Position numbers and translations under genes: made by a program
The notes under the pieces: generated by a model
Database searches by the model: none
The model's input: the letters and a program-made list of their open reading frames with translations, nothing else
What the model was told of the DNA's origin: nothing
Assembly: GCF_000350225.1 (NCBI RefSeq)
Contig: NW_005178985.1
Location: 180,691-244,690 of the forward strand
Source: Chondrus crispus
Taxonomy: Eukaryota; Rhodophyta; Florideophyceae; Gigartinales; Gigartinaceae
Length of the DNA stretch: 64,000 nucleotides
Direction of reading: 5' to 3'
Part shown: positions 20,289 to 30,547 of the stretch, piece after piece
How positions within the stretch are numbered: position 1 is the first letter of the stretch
Layout of the letters: each line of letters opens with the position of its first letter

Positions 20289-20741
20289 ATGAAGAAAGGC
20301 CGCTCCCGCCAGCCGCTGCAACCGCGCCGCGCGCAAGACCAGATGTCACTTCCAGAGGACGGCACCCCTGTCTTCGCCATCTTTGTCTGTACCCCGCGCG
20401 CGAAGCTCTGGTATCCAATGGGCGCCGTCCAAGGCGATGATCGCTCCAAAAATCTCGTCAATGCACTCAAGGGCGGCTTCGCAAAGGGCATGTATGCCAA
20501 CGCATTGGACAAGGGCATTGCACAGACGGTGTACGGTAAGGGCGGGGACAAGTTTGTTCAAAGTGCCGTTCGCATGTACCCGCAGCTGAAAAAATACACA
20601 AAGCAGCTCGAGTTTGGGTACAGGGTCACGGCTATCGGCCTCGATGAGCAGCCGACGAAGCTGGTCTCGAAGGAGATGGCACTACCTTTTGTGGAGTGGG
20701 CGAAGAAGCAGCTAGATAATGTCTTCAAGAAGAAAAAGTAG
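20289..20741 (+). CDS. HHL1-like thylakoid protein
   Basis: 150 codons from the only in-frame ATG (20,289). The core reads PVFAIFVCTPRAKLWYPMGA, then a Lys/Ala segment ending YGYRV-like (FGYRVTA). It resembles plant HHL1 (hypersensitive to high light 1), a plastid protein that supports photosystem II repair: F-IF--R---WYP, IA--IY, F-YGY. The C-terminus ends in KKKK. The frame stays open upstream to 20,112 and reads as a Ser/Ala/Thr-rich, acid-free stretch like a plastid transit peptide, yet it has no ATG. The real N-terminus may therefore come from an upstream exon (an acceptor-like CCAATCCAG precedes the ATG) or a non-ATG start. Family assignment is from memory of conserved positions. Confidence 0.6.
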   Translation: MKKGRSRQPLQPRRAQDQMSLPEDGTPVFAIFVCTPRAKLWYPMGAVQGDDRSKNLVNALKGGFAKGMYANALDKGIAQTVYGKGGDKFVQSAVRMYPQLKKYTKQLEFGYRVTAIGLDEQPTKLVSKEMALPFVEWAKKQLDNVFKKKK

Positions 20742-20932
20742 CCTTTGCCAAAACGGCACCTGCTTGTCCTTACACACGAAGGCTGCTATCGTTCGAAGCC
20801 GGAGGCTCTCGTTCTTGTAAATGAAGCACATGGACGGAATCCCGTAACCGAATCTGTTGGCCGTTTCTCCATCTTTAGCCAAAGCGCGAAGGCACTAACA
20901 GCTACCTACTAGACCAATCTAGTCCTCTAAAA

Positions 20933-22386
20933 TCAGTCTTTGGAAGAACTTTGCAACTGCCGTATCCGCGCCATACGTTCCGGCAACGTCGATGCCTTGT
21001 CCCTTGTGTCTTCCGCAGACAGTACTCTCTCCACAGTTCCGTTTTCCTTTTCCGTTCCTGCAACACCATCCACCTGAGTACGATCTCCTGTTTGCAGACC
21101 GTAGCGTAACTGTATTTCCTGGAGCCGTTTAAGATATACCTGCCCAGCGCTATGCCCTGAAATGTCACCAGCGGACGGCATTTCCATGTCTTCCATCGCC
21201 CCCGGAATGGAGCGACGAATTGGAACCGAAGCATCCCTGTAGCCGTTGCCAAAGGCTTGTTGCCATGTTCCTCTGTCGGGTCTACTTACAATGTCCCTTT
21301 GAGACTCCTCGCGACTCAATCTATCCAATCCGTTCCTGACAAAGACCTGCATGTCTTGATCGTACTGTGCAAAGTGCGCATCCAACGCAATAACACCGCT
21401 TCTTTCAAGCTCATTTTGTAATTGCCGTAGAACTGAATCTGACTTCATACCCTTGTCGATGTTCGAAAGACACCATGTGATCACAGCTCCGCTGTCCTTT
21501 CGATCACCCACCGACCCAAGTTGCTGTGCAGCTTCACTGCTTTCCAAAGATTCATCCCGGCCACCTGGAGTCATATCAATGTCGTGAACCAACTGCGAAC
21601 CTTCCGCTTGGGGAATTAAACTGATATGGGAACGAATATCCTTTCTCATTACGTCAATTATCGCATTCACAACCGTCTTCAACAACCGCATCGCAAAGAT
21701 TTGGTCTTCCGCGGATGGGTTCCCATCTCTGCGCACAGGATTTTCCACTAAAGTAGATGAATATCTCTGAGCAGCGCGTCCATCCTACAATCTGCGAGCC
21801 CCCGCTCCGGTACTTTCGCGATCGACTTGATACATATGGACGACTTTGCCAGTGAACGTGACATTCGTGCAGATCCCGAGTGCTGCTGCATTTCCTTGAT
21901 ATTCTCGAGTAGAAGATTAATCATGGTTGTGTATTGCAATAATCCGATTGCATGACTCCAGCACTTTGACAATCATTAAATTAACCCCTCGCCTCACTTG
22001 ATTCCAGTATTCTACGCCGACAACGGCTTGTGGAAGCATAGAATTGAGTGCAGCAGCAAGCAAGCTCTCCACGGAAGACTGGTCGAGTTTGCGGAGAAGT
22101 TCAGGTTCTCGCGCGAACCTGGTAACACCCTTCAAAACGACTTCAAAACTGCCGGGTCGTCTTCCTCGGCTGTACCATTTTCGGGTCAACACAGACTCTC
22201 TGTAAAACACTTGCCCAACTGAAGGAGCAAGGCCGAACTACCTATGTACGTTAATAAATTTCCTTCGCGCCTCAGGTCATCAAAAATTGAAGTGGACGCG
22301 TTGGTCGAGGTGGCACGGAGCACAAAGCTAAACTGGAACGGCAGTCTTGGGGTGTCAGACTGATCAGTGTTCGCTTGGATGAGCAA
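20933..22386 (-). pseudogene. XMAP215/TOG (MOR1/CKAP5) C-terminal fragment, frameshifted
   Basis: Four overlapping open frames read one after another give the C-terminal region of the XMAP215 microtubule polymerase family. The segments run SSALLLQLGKCFT, then NQVRRGVNLMIVKVLESCNR, then YTTMINLLLENI, MDALLRDIHLL, and LLKTVVNAIIDVMRKDIRSH followed by ISLI, and a Gln/Arg-rich tail. The frame switches near 22,200, 21,945 and 21,748 each occur with almost no loss of residues, which is the signature of single-base indels rather than introns. The TOG domains that make up most of a normal ~2,000-residue protein are absent; the 5' border is next to the paired palindromes at 22.4 kb. If the indels are sequencing errors this could be the end of a real gene. 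Confidence 0.55.
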
Positions 22387-22418
22387 GTTTCTACCGGCAG
22401 TAGGGCGTTGCTCGCTCG

Positions 22419-22498
22419 CGAGGCGAACGACAAGTTGTCGTTCGCCTCGTCACTAAGGACCTACCAGATGTTCAACATCTGGTAGGTCCTTAGTGACG
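22419..22498. repeat. Two adjacent perfect palindromes
   Basis: The first has 15-bp arms (22,419-22,433 and 22,435-22,449) around a single G. The second has 25-bp arms (22,448-22,472 and 22,474-22,498) around a single C, centred on GATGTTCAACATC. Both are perfect and they overlap by 2 bp, so the DNA could extrude two cruciforms side by side. Confidence 0.95.
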
Positions 22499-22698
22499 TC
22501 GACTGTAACAAGCTTGGCGGCGTCGTACACCCGTGACGGCACTATCGCCGCTCGGCGACACAACGGTGACAGACAGAAAGGCCTTGGAAGGTTCATAGCG
22601 AGGCAGAGCAACGACGAGCGGGGAAGAGTCTGGAGCGGTGATGCGAGCGCGGCTTGGCAAGGAGACGGCGGCGGCGCCCGCTATAAAACTGGGAAGGT

Positions 22699-23217
22699 TT
22701 ACATGCAATCGGGAGAGACTGCAAAGGTTAGATCTGCCGTGCCCAAATTGGAGCGAAAAATGATTTGAGCATCAAAACTGGAGCACGGGGATGTAGCGAT
22801 GGAGACGAAGTCGGGGTAGATGAAGACGGTGGGGCGCAGTGTGCGATTAGAAGAGATGATGATGGGTGAGTTGAGGTCGATAGAGTTGAGATCGGAGTTG
22901 GGTGTGGCGCAGAGGCGGAAGGTGAGCGAATGGGACGCTTTGCCGTTGCTGGGCGTGAGGACAAGTGGGACGGGAGGGGAAAGGCCAAACGCGAGGCGGC
23001 ACGCTTGGGAGGAAGCCAGGTCGAAGAGGAGCAAGAAGAGGAGAGATCGGGATAATGTCGAAAGGGATGGGCGAAGCGCTCCATGGCGGGGGTGAATTGG
23101 GAGGCGACGGAGGAGAGGGTAGACTGTCAGAGCGGTGGACGACCGCGTATGGAATGGATAAGCATACCCTAGGAGGTCTGGGTCTGGGGGTTTGCAAGTA
23201 CTCAGAGTCAATTGCAT
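22699..23217 (-). CDS. Hypothetical protein, possibly secreted
   Basis: 172 codons from an ATG at 23,217. A hydrophobic stretch (SRSLLFLLLFDLASSQA) looks like a signal sequence but sits about 55 residues inside the ORF, so the true start may be later or on another exon. The rest is Ser/Thr/Pro-rich with scattered Cys. No family recognised. Other frames are open too, so coding status is uncertain. Confidence 0.25.
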   Translation of the reverse strand: MQLTLSTCKPPDPDLLGYAYPFHTRSSTALTVYPLLRRLPIHPRHGALRPSLSTLSRSLLFLLLFDLASSQACRLAFGLSPPVPLVLTPSNGKASHSLTFRLCATPNSDLNSIDLNSPIIISSNRTLRPTVFIYPDFVSIATSPCSSFDAQIIFRSNLGTADLTFAVSPDCM

Positions 23218-23230
23218 GGGAGTGGTCGCA

Positions 23231-23790
23231 ACTCATTTGGAGTTTCGAGTCCCGTTTTTATGATGGTACTCGAAACTCAAAATGAGAACACTGTACGTAT
23301 GCACAGTACAGTACCTGCTCCGCCCCGGAAGCGACCCCTGGCCATGCCTCGACGCCATTCCCATTTTGAGTTGCGAGTCCCTTTTTTGGGGCGTTGGAAA
23401 CTCATAATGAGTTTCGAGTCCCTTTTTTGGGGGGTTCGAAACTCATAATGAGTTTCGAGTCCCATTTTTTTGGTACTGGAAACTCAAAATGAGAATACTG
23501 TACGTCTGCGGAGTACAGTACCTGCTCCGCCCCTGAAGCGCGCCCTGGTCATGCTTCGCGGCAGTTCTCATTTTGAGTTTCGAGTCCCTTTTTTGGGGGG
23601 TTCGAATCTCATAATGAGTTTCGAGTCCCATTTTTTTGGTACTCGAAACTCAAAATGAGAATACATTACGTAGGCACAGTACCGTACCTTCTCCGACCCT
23701 AAGGCGCCCCTAAGAGGCGGCTCAGAGGAATGATGATGATCTCGAAGCATGCGCAGTATGCATTTGCTTTGAGAGAATTCTCATTCTGAG
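23231..23790. repeat. Palindrome array, inverted copy
   Basis: The same module family as at 15.8-16.3 kb in opposite orientation: GAGTTTCGAGTCCC, CTCATAATGAG and the long module with GCCCCTGGCCATGC-like text recur four times. Flanking copies decay towards 23,790. Open frames here are repeat by-products. Confidence 0.9.
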
Positions 23791-25384
23791 TCTGAACTCT
23801 TGACCGTAGAATAGACAGTTCATGTACTCACCTGTGACGTTACGTTTTGTGGTTCTTGGTAAAGTGTAGCCGTTTCATTGAGAGCATTTTAATATGTTTT
23901 TGCTTACGAGAACTACTTACATGCGGAGAAGATTTACATTTGAATCCCTATCTTCAGAAAATTGTAGTCTCACTGATTTATAAAGTCAGCTTTTGCGGAT
24001 CGAACAAGATGATCATTAACAATTCCGCAACAGCGAATGAGCTAGAGAAAGTCATTACTCTTACTGATCCACATACTTTCCAAAGAGAAGACCAGAGTCT
24101 CATATTTCCCTTTTGATGTTAGAACTCATACACTGTCATCATCATTCCATGACAAGTCACAAACGTATTCCGTCATGGACGTGAAGGAGACAAGTGGCTT
24201 CCAAAGAATTTTGTCAGTGGGATTGTGAGAGCGTCTGCGTTCGTGTGTCATGTACGATGTTTGTTTAAGAATAATGACAGGGAGCCTGCAATATCATAGT
24301 TCTCTCGATATTTTCATGCTTGAAAGAAGTGAGAATGGCGTTCTGCATGTAATCTGCGGTCAGAAAAGTCGTCAGGAATTAAATAAAATGGTTTATTGCT
24401 TCAAAGCTAACGAAAACTATGATGGGGGCGTTCTCTTTCCGGAGAACAGGAAAATCATGCAAAGCGGTGATACAAAGGCCTCAGATTCAAATTGTGCGCT
24501 GGGACCATCTTCATTTAGTAAGACAAGCCACGGAAATAGTGAAACGTTCGAGCAGCATCTTTCCGAAAGGAGGGAATAAAGGGATGGTAGTGCCTTTACA
24601 AAGCAGTCTGCGAAGCGTTTCGCACGGTATTTGTTCTTCTCAGTGCAAACAAATCAGCAGTGAGTATTGTCAATACATCAGGACTCCGACTGCATCACAA
24701 GGAGCCCCAGGGATAGTGCAAAAATGGCAACTAGTCCCTAAGACATGGGAAACATATCTAGAAGAGCGTATTTTCTTATTTGTATAGATGGGAAAGCTTA
24801 GAGATCGGACAATGAAAGTTGAAATGCAATGCCAGCATTTTATGCCCTAATTAGGATTCTGAGTTGCCTAATGAAGGAATTCAGAATGTCATCACAAGAA
24901 TTTGTGTTAATTTCCGGCAAGGAAGTGACACAGGATCTTGTCCTGCGCAAAACTATCTCGACGTTGTTTTTGAAAATCCAAACGAGTGGCGAAGATATAA
25001 GGAACGTTCAAGGCTTAAAAAGTAATGAACCGGTGGTTGACATTATTGATGTTGACGCTTCTGATAGAGACCGGTAAGCAGGCACGAAGTTAAATTGGTA
25101 AACAAAGTTATGTGTTGAATCTATCTGTGTTATCCCATTGAGTCCCGTATCTTCTCTCGTCAATACGAAGGGAACTGCGAGCTTTGCAAACTTTGTTACG
25201 GGAACTTATACCTATTAACCGTTTAACTCAACTACAATTTTGAGTATAGAACGCCTTGTATGGTTTGTACTACAACCATAACTTTAAAGCCACATGTTTT
25301 CATGGCACCTTTGTTGGAGTGTTTAATGTTTAATGAGCGGCAAGTAAAAACTTATTTCCACGGGGTATGTGGTGTCAACCTTAT
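23791..25384. other. AT-rich region without recognisable gene
   Basis: About 1.6 kb. Several short ORFs on + (23,847-24,116; 24,250-24,579; 24,419-24,787; 24,829-25,077) are fragmentary and have no domain I know. The interrupted frames could be the remains of an old mobile-element polyprotein, but I found no diagnostic motif. Confidence 0.4.
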
Positions 25385-25490
25385 TATGAGTTTCGAATCC
25401 CTTCTGTTTGGTGGTCCCTGTTTCGGAGATTAGAGACTCATAATGAGTTGCAAATCCCCTTTTTGGTATTCGAAACTCATAATGAGAGTA
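25385..25490. repeat. Fragment of the palindrome array
   Basis: TTATGAGTTTCGAATCCC, GAGACTCATAATGAGTT and ATTCGAAACTCATAATGAGA belong to the same family as the 15.8- and 23.2-kb arrays. A plain (TA)n run is at about 25,829-25,842. Confidence 0.8.
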
Positions 25491-26004
25491 CAGCATAGGA
25501 TGACATCCGAAGTAATGTGTTTGACGGAGGTGATTTAGTGATCACCTTTTCCGTTGCCCTAAGAAATGCGGTCCCATCGAGAGGACACCATAGATGAATT
25601 TCTCCCTACCGGCTGCTCACGTGCTAGTAATGTCGCCTTACTAAAACACTCAGTATCTTGAAGTCTCACTACATATATTAAACTTATTCAGGATGTCACC
25701 CCCCATTTGGGCGCTATCCCTTCTCACTTTTGAGTGACTTCATTCCATTCACCCAGAATGCTCTGTAACAGCTTCACGCATGGAATAGAATTGGGCTTTG
25801 CAGATCACACCCATAAATAATGTGAAAATATATATATATATATTTGTATGGTGTACCGTAGAACATCTCGCTTTTTCTCTGCCGAACCAGGCCAATTTAT
25901 CTCGTCTTGGAAACCAAGTGCAGTGCGTATATTCAAAGAACGCCTCTGCGCATGCAGAAAGGGCATTCGCATATTGATATGCTCAAGGGCACATAAATGT
26001 GAAC

Positions 26005-26127
26005 TAATAAATGTTTACTTGTTGATGGGTGGTCAATGTTTACCCAGTGGCAAGTAAATGTTTACTTGTTGACGGGTGGTCAATGTTTACCCAACGGCAA
26101 GTAAATGTTTACTTGTTGACGGATATT
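26005..26127. repeat. 47-bp tandem repeat, about 2.5 copies
   Basis: ATGTTTACTT recurs at 26,011, 26,058 and 26,105, giving a 47-bp period. Each unit has AAATGTTTACTTGTTGA and GGTCAATGTTTACCC. The TAAATGTTTAC core resembles the motif in the unrelated-length 86-bp repeat at 13.6-14.0 kb. Confidence 0.9.
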
Positions 26128-26275
26128 TCGACTGGACAGGCGGAGTGCTGTGATAGGTTGCAATACTTTGAGTTTTTCAAGAAATTCAATGGCTTCTTTT
26201 GCCCCTACTGTAATTGAGTTTATTGAGAATTGTATTAAAATCACGGTGCATATCGCGTATGATAAAAAACTTTAT

Positions 26276-26498
26276 TTACAACCAGGGAGAACCCGGCGGA
26301 GCAACGGGCTCGCCGGTGCGGGGGTCGAGACGGATCTGGTTGCCCACGGTGTGGACAAGGGAGTGGGCGTCAGCGAGTGTGGCACTCGAGATTAAGGAGG
26401 GGGACACAAGGCAGCAAGTGCCGCACGGGCAGCGGCGAGGATCAGAACCGAAGAACCGGGGGCGGGACACTTGGCAGCTCGATCGAGGGGGCAAGGCG
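26276..26498 (-). CDS. Possible 3' exon of the reverse-transcriptase gene
   Basis: A 74-codon open stretch on - with a Cys cluster (RRCPCGTCC) that ends in a TAA overlapped by an AATAAA signal (26,271-26,276 on -). An acceptor-like CTCTCTGTTTGTAG precedes it at 26,499-26,512. The RT ORF at 30,548-31,650 ends with CAAGT/GTAAGT, a perfect donor covering its stop codon. Splicing between the two keeps the frame. Without the copia insertion the intron would be 127 nt. Coding status rests on these signals alone; I do not recognise the peptide. Confidence 0.4.
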
Positions 26499-26579
26499 CT
26501 ACAAACAGAGAGGTGGAATGTGGAGTGGAAGGCGGGAAAGAAGTCTTTTATTTTTGAAGATGATATTTTTATTCAAATG

Positions 26580-26705
26580 TGTGATTCCACACAAAATCGG
26601 AGCCATTACAGTTGAACAGAGAATAAATACCTGGTAGCTTGAAGCCCTCCCTCTCAGGGGGGATAGGGGTGAGGGACAAGCGGAAAAGTGATTCAGCGAA
26701 CCATA
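26580..26705 (+). repeat. 5' LTR of the 26.6-kb copia element
   Basis: 126 bp. Ends in ACCATA rather than the usual CA. It is followed by a primer-binding-site-like TGGGCCCAACGACC at 26,711. It matches 30,374-30,500 nearly base for base but lacks a 71-bp 5' extension present in the 3' LTR. Confidence 0.9.
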
Positions 26706-26891
26706 GGTTATGGGCCCAACGACCACTAACGCGCAAAACCCACCACGGATCCCCAAACCGATCGCGCCAAGAGGGCCACAAGACGCGCCGACGCCCGCGA
26801 CAGACAAGAAATATCAAACTAACTTTACGCCTCAGCGCTAATCAACAAATCCGAGAACGAACAACCACGAGACAACACACAAGGAACCAAT

Positions 26892-27490
26892 ATGACTCAC
26901 CAACATAACCATCTACCAACCCTCACAAAAACCAATTATACATTTTGGTACGACGCGCTACACATTTATGCACGCACGATCAACGCTGAAGAACTCGTAG
27001 AATCGCCACCCACACCTACCAACGACCCTGCTCTATCCCAACAACAGCAACAAAAATGCCGACAACATCAAAACAGCCATAATGAGAAGTATCAGCCCGG
27101 ACCTTATCCCGATGCTACCACCCACCATCCTTCGCCAACAGCCACACACCATATGCGCAATAATCAAAGCTGATGTTCATGAAACAAGTATCGAACACCA
27201 CGGAGTACTAGATGCCCAAGCGCACAACACTACATTTAAGCCAGGAGATGATTTCGGCGACTATGTCGCTAAACACCAAACCATCAGACACAAGATGATC
27301 ATAGCCGACTACCCCAATATAGCAGCCGAACGTACAACCATCAATTAGATGATACACGGCCTCGTACAACATCCCGATCTCAGCAATCTGGCACTCCTAA
27401 TGGCCGGAAATCCACAAAGCAGCATTCGCGCGTTTCAAAATCATATACAGCAAGTTTTGATCATGCAACAAAGAATGCAAACGACGACCA
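26892..27490 (+). pseudogene. Copia gag remnant
   Basis: Starts at an ATG with the copia gag hallmark LTKTNYTFWYDALHIYAR. A frameshift near 27,082-27,170 moves the reading to a frame with DYVAKHQTIRHKMI, a stop at 27,346-27,348, then GLVQHPDLSNLALLMAGNPQ in the same frame. No zinc knuckle survives. Confidence 0.75.
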
Positions 27491-27734
27491 CCAACCCCTT
27501 ACTGCCTTGACCCACATACCATATCCTATGCCCACAACGCAAGAACCATACCGCACACGAGCAAACCACAAAAGTCAAGACTACGAAACAAACCCACCCA
27601 CCTCAAAAAAGGGAAAACGGCCCCCACAGAAACCCCACATACTTCTCACATAGCACCACGACCACAAGCCAGATTACAATTACGTAACATGGCCCAACCA
27701 AAGAACAGCCACCATTACCCCTCACCGGCACAGA

Positions 27735-30278
27735 CCGTCCTCCATGATTGGCATCTACGTCTCGGATACATACATCCAAAGACAATCAGCGCAATGCCGA
27801 AGCATAGAATGTTACCCCCCTGCCGAAGTCCGTTCACGCCTCTAAACACCAAATAACATGCACAGGATGCATAGATGGCAAAACCGCACGGAAACCGCAC
27901 AATCGAGCACAACATACTAAAAATATAGGGCACAGTCTATCCTCTGACGTCTGTGGTCCGATAAAACCCACATCCACACACAATAGCAAATACTTCATGA
28001 CATTGATAGACACAGCAACACAATATGCATGGGTCATTTTCCTCAACAATCGCGCGCAAGTCCCACAAACACTCACAAACGCAATCCAACAGGTAGCCAA
28101 CAGACGAGGATACTACCCTAAATTGCTAACAACAGACAACGCCAAAGAATACCCCGCATCCAGCGTCCAGTCGTACCTCACATACAGAGGAATTCAATTT
28201 CGACCGACCACACCGTACACCCCACAAGAGAACTCTTTGGCAGAACGCATTAATCGCACTATAATGAACAGCGCAAGGGCAGCGCTAGCACACAGCAGAC
28301 TTAGGCAGAACTATTGGCAAGACGCAGTCACAGATGCTATTTTCAAATATAGCATCACATACCACTACGCAATACAAAATTTACCGCACACGCTATGGCA
28401 TGGTGCACCCCCCAAAATCAAGCACATCTTCATCTTTGGACAACTTGGGTTCGTACCCATATTGAAACCACAGAAAACGAAACTGCAATTACGAGCGCAT
28501 CCGGCCAGATACCTCTACGGTATCGATGACGAACATATACAAATATACAACTTGTACACCAAACAAAAACAAAACGTACGCTTGAAAAAGTTCAAACCAT
28601 ACTACAGAACATCCAACCCTTGCGTCACCACAGCTGTAGCATTCAAACCCCAGAGAAAGCGCCAACACATTCTACAAACAATCAACACAACAACTCTGCT
28701 ACCGCGCTCCACATCACAAGCCCGCAGCTATCCGGACGCAACGGAATGGGCAAAGGCACATAACAGCGAGTTACAACAGCTCGATCGCATGAAAACTATT
28801 GCATGGGATGAACCAGCTACGAACACACCAAGGAAGGAAATTATTACGATGACAATAACGTACAGATACAAAATTAACCCAGCCACAAAGGGCATCACGA
28901 GGAAAGCCCGGTGCTCAGCGAGAGGAGACCTGATGGTCCCCCACACACACTATGACCCTGAAGCAACGGCAACATTCATGGCAGACAAAACGACTATCCG
29001 CACATTATTTGCACTGGCAGCCAAACAAAAAATGTTCCTAGAGCATTATGACATAACTGGAGCATACCTTTATGAGCAATATGATCACGAAAAACCTGTA
29101 TATGTGTGGCAACCACCACAATTCGACGGCACATACAAGCATAAAAACACCACAGGGAGACTGAAAGGAAACATATACGGAACACCACCGGCCGCACACA
29201 CGTACAGCAAAAACCTTCATAAACACCTCGCAAACCACGGATACCGACAGCTGAAATCCGATCCATCCGTATTTACAAAAAAGCGAAACAACGAACTCAT
29301 TATGATAGCCATAAGCATGGACGACTTTTTGTCTGTCTTAATGACGAACTGTACACAGTGCTCACATCCAAATACCGAACCAAAAGACTAGGGAGGCCCA
29401 AGTCATACTTAAATTGGCATGTTCAATACAGCTCGAAAGGAATACACCTATCACAACCGCAGCACATACAACAAGTAGCACAACTCATGCGAATGGAGGA
29501 CAGCAACTCCATGTCAACACCGTACCTTTACGGCACAAGTATGGACCCTCCCCATGACCACGAAGTCCTGCGCACCGACATAGAACAACTGTACAGGAAA
29601 GCACTTGGAGAAATAAGATATATCGCGGACAGCACAAGACCCGACATAGCATTCCCAGCAGCAGCACTAGCACGAGCCTTAAAGAAACCCACGGCACGGC
29701 ACTGGCGTCTGCTCAAGCGCCTTACTCAGTACCTCCATAGCACAGCTGACTACGGCATCCTAATGCCATATAACACAACGAAAGACACAAAAATCACAGC
29801 ATACTGAGATGCAGACTTCGCCAATGATGAACAAACAAGAAAATCATTCTCAGGAACAATAGTCACACTCAATGACTCCACGGTTTACTGGCAAGCAAAA
29901 CAACAACCGATCGTTGCGAAGAGCACATGCGAGGCTGAATACATTGCCGCAGCAGAAACGGCAACACATGCCATCTGGCTTCGCAACATGTTGACAGAAA
30001 TAGGCATTTATACAACAGAACTTCCCATTCGCATAGACAACACAGCAGCTGAGCACATAGCCAAGCAAAAAGCACCAACCAAACGAAGAAAATGTATCGA
30101 CATACGATATCATTACCTGCAGGATGTCACACAAAACCAAACGGTGGCAGTGCAGCGCATAGGCAGCAAAGACATGCCTGCCGATATCATGACGAAACCC
30201 GTCAAAGCACCACTGTACCACAAGCACCGCCAACACCTCGGTGTAATCATGCGACCACCACCGACAGCGGCATCTTGA
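27735..30278 (+). pseudogene. Copia pol remnant (IN, RT, RNase H)
   Basis: A pre-integrase segment (HDWHLRLGYIHPKT) with stops opens the region. A 464-codon frame (27,997-29,391) has integrase residues D of TTDNAKEY and E of ENSLAERINRT, then RT up to SMDDFL, where copia elements normally have YVDD. A frameshift near 29,358 leads to the RT thumb/RNase H frame, with an in-frame TGA at 29,805-29,807, then DADFAND, CEAEYIAAAE and DIMTKP, the standard RNase H end. At least two shifts and several stops mean it cannot mobilise itself. Confidence 0.85.
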
Positions 30279-30302
30279 CAGCAACCCTCGCGTCAGGGGG
30301 AC

Positions 30303-30500
30303 TGTGATTCCACACAAAAAGAAGCAACGACGCTCGGTCTGCTTGCATCCATAGAAACAAACGACACAGCAGTTGTGATTCCACACAAAATCGGAGCCAT
30401 TACAGTAGAACAGAGAATAAATACCTGGTAGCTTGGAGCCCCCCCCTGAGAGGGGGGATAGGGGTGAGGGACAAGCGGAAAAGTGATTCAGCGAACCATA
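30303..30500 (+). repeat. 3' LTR of the copia element, with internal duplication
   Basis: Preceded by a purine-rich GTCAGGGGGAC tract. It starts TGTGATTCCACACAAAA at 30,303, and the same 17 bases start again at 30,374. The 5' LTR matches only the second start. Thus the 3' LTR is 198 bp and the 5' LTR 126 bp. Confidence 0.8.
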
Positions 30501-30547
30501 AAATGCTAGGGGTACCGATGCTGTATCACGGGGCAAGCGTCAAGGAC

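Larger units (their letters stand above)
26580..30500 (+). mobile_element. Ty1/copia retrotransposon, decayed, TSD AAATG
   Basis: A 3.9-kb element flanked by AAATG (26,575-26,579 and 30,501-30,505), with LTRs starting TGTGATTCCACACAAAA and ending GCGAACCATA. Gag, integrase, RT and RNase H remains follow in copia order, all broken by stops and frameshifts. It is inserted near the 3' end of the minus-strand RT gene, probably inside an intron. Confidence 0.93.

Noticed and set aside
16040..23658. Several ~60-codon ORFs with the same peptide (SHFEFRVPF type)
   Set aside because: They are translations of the palindrome arrays, open in both directions.
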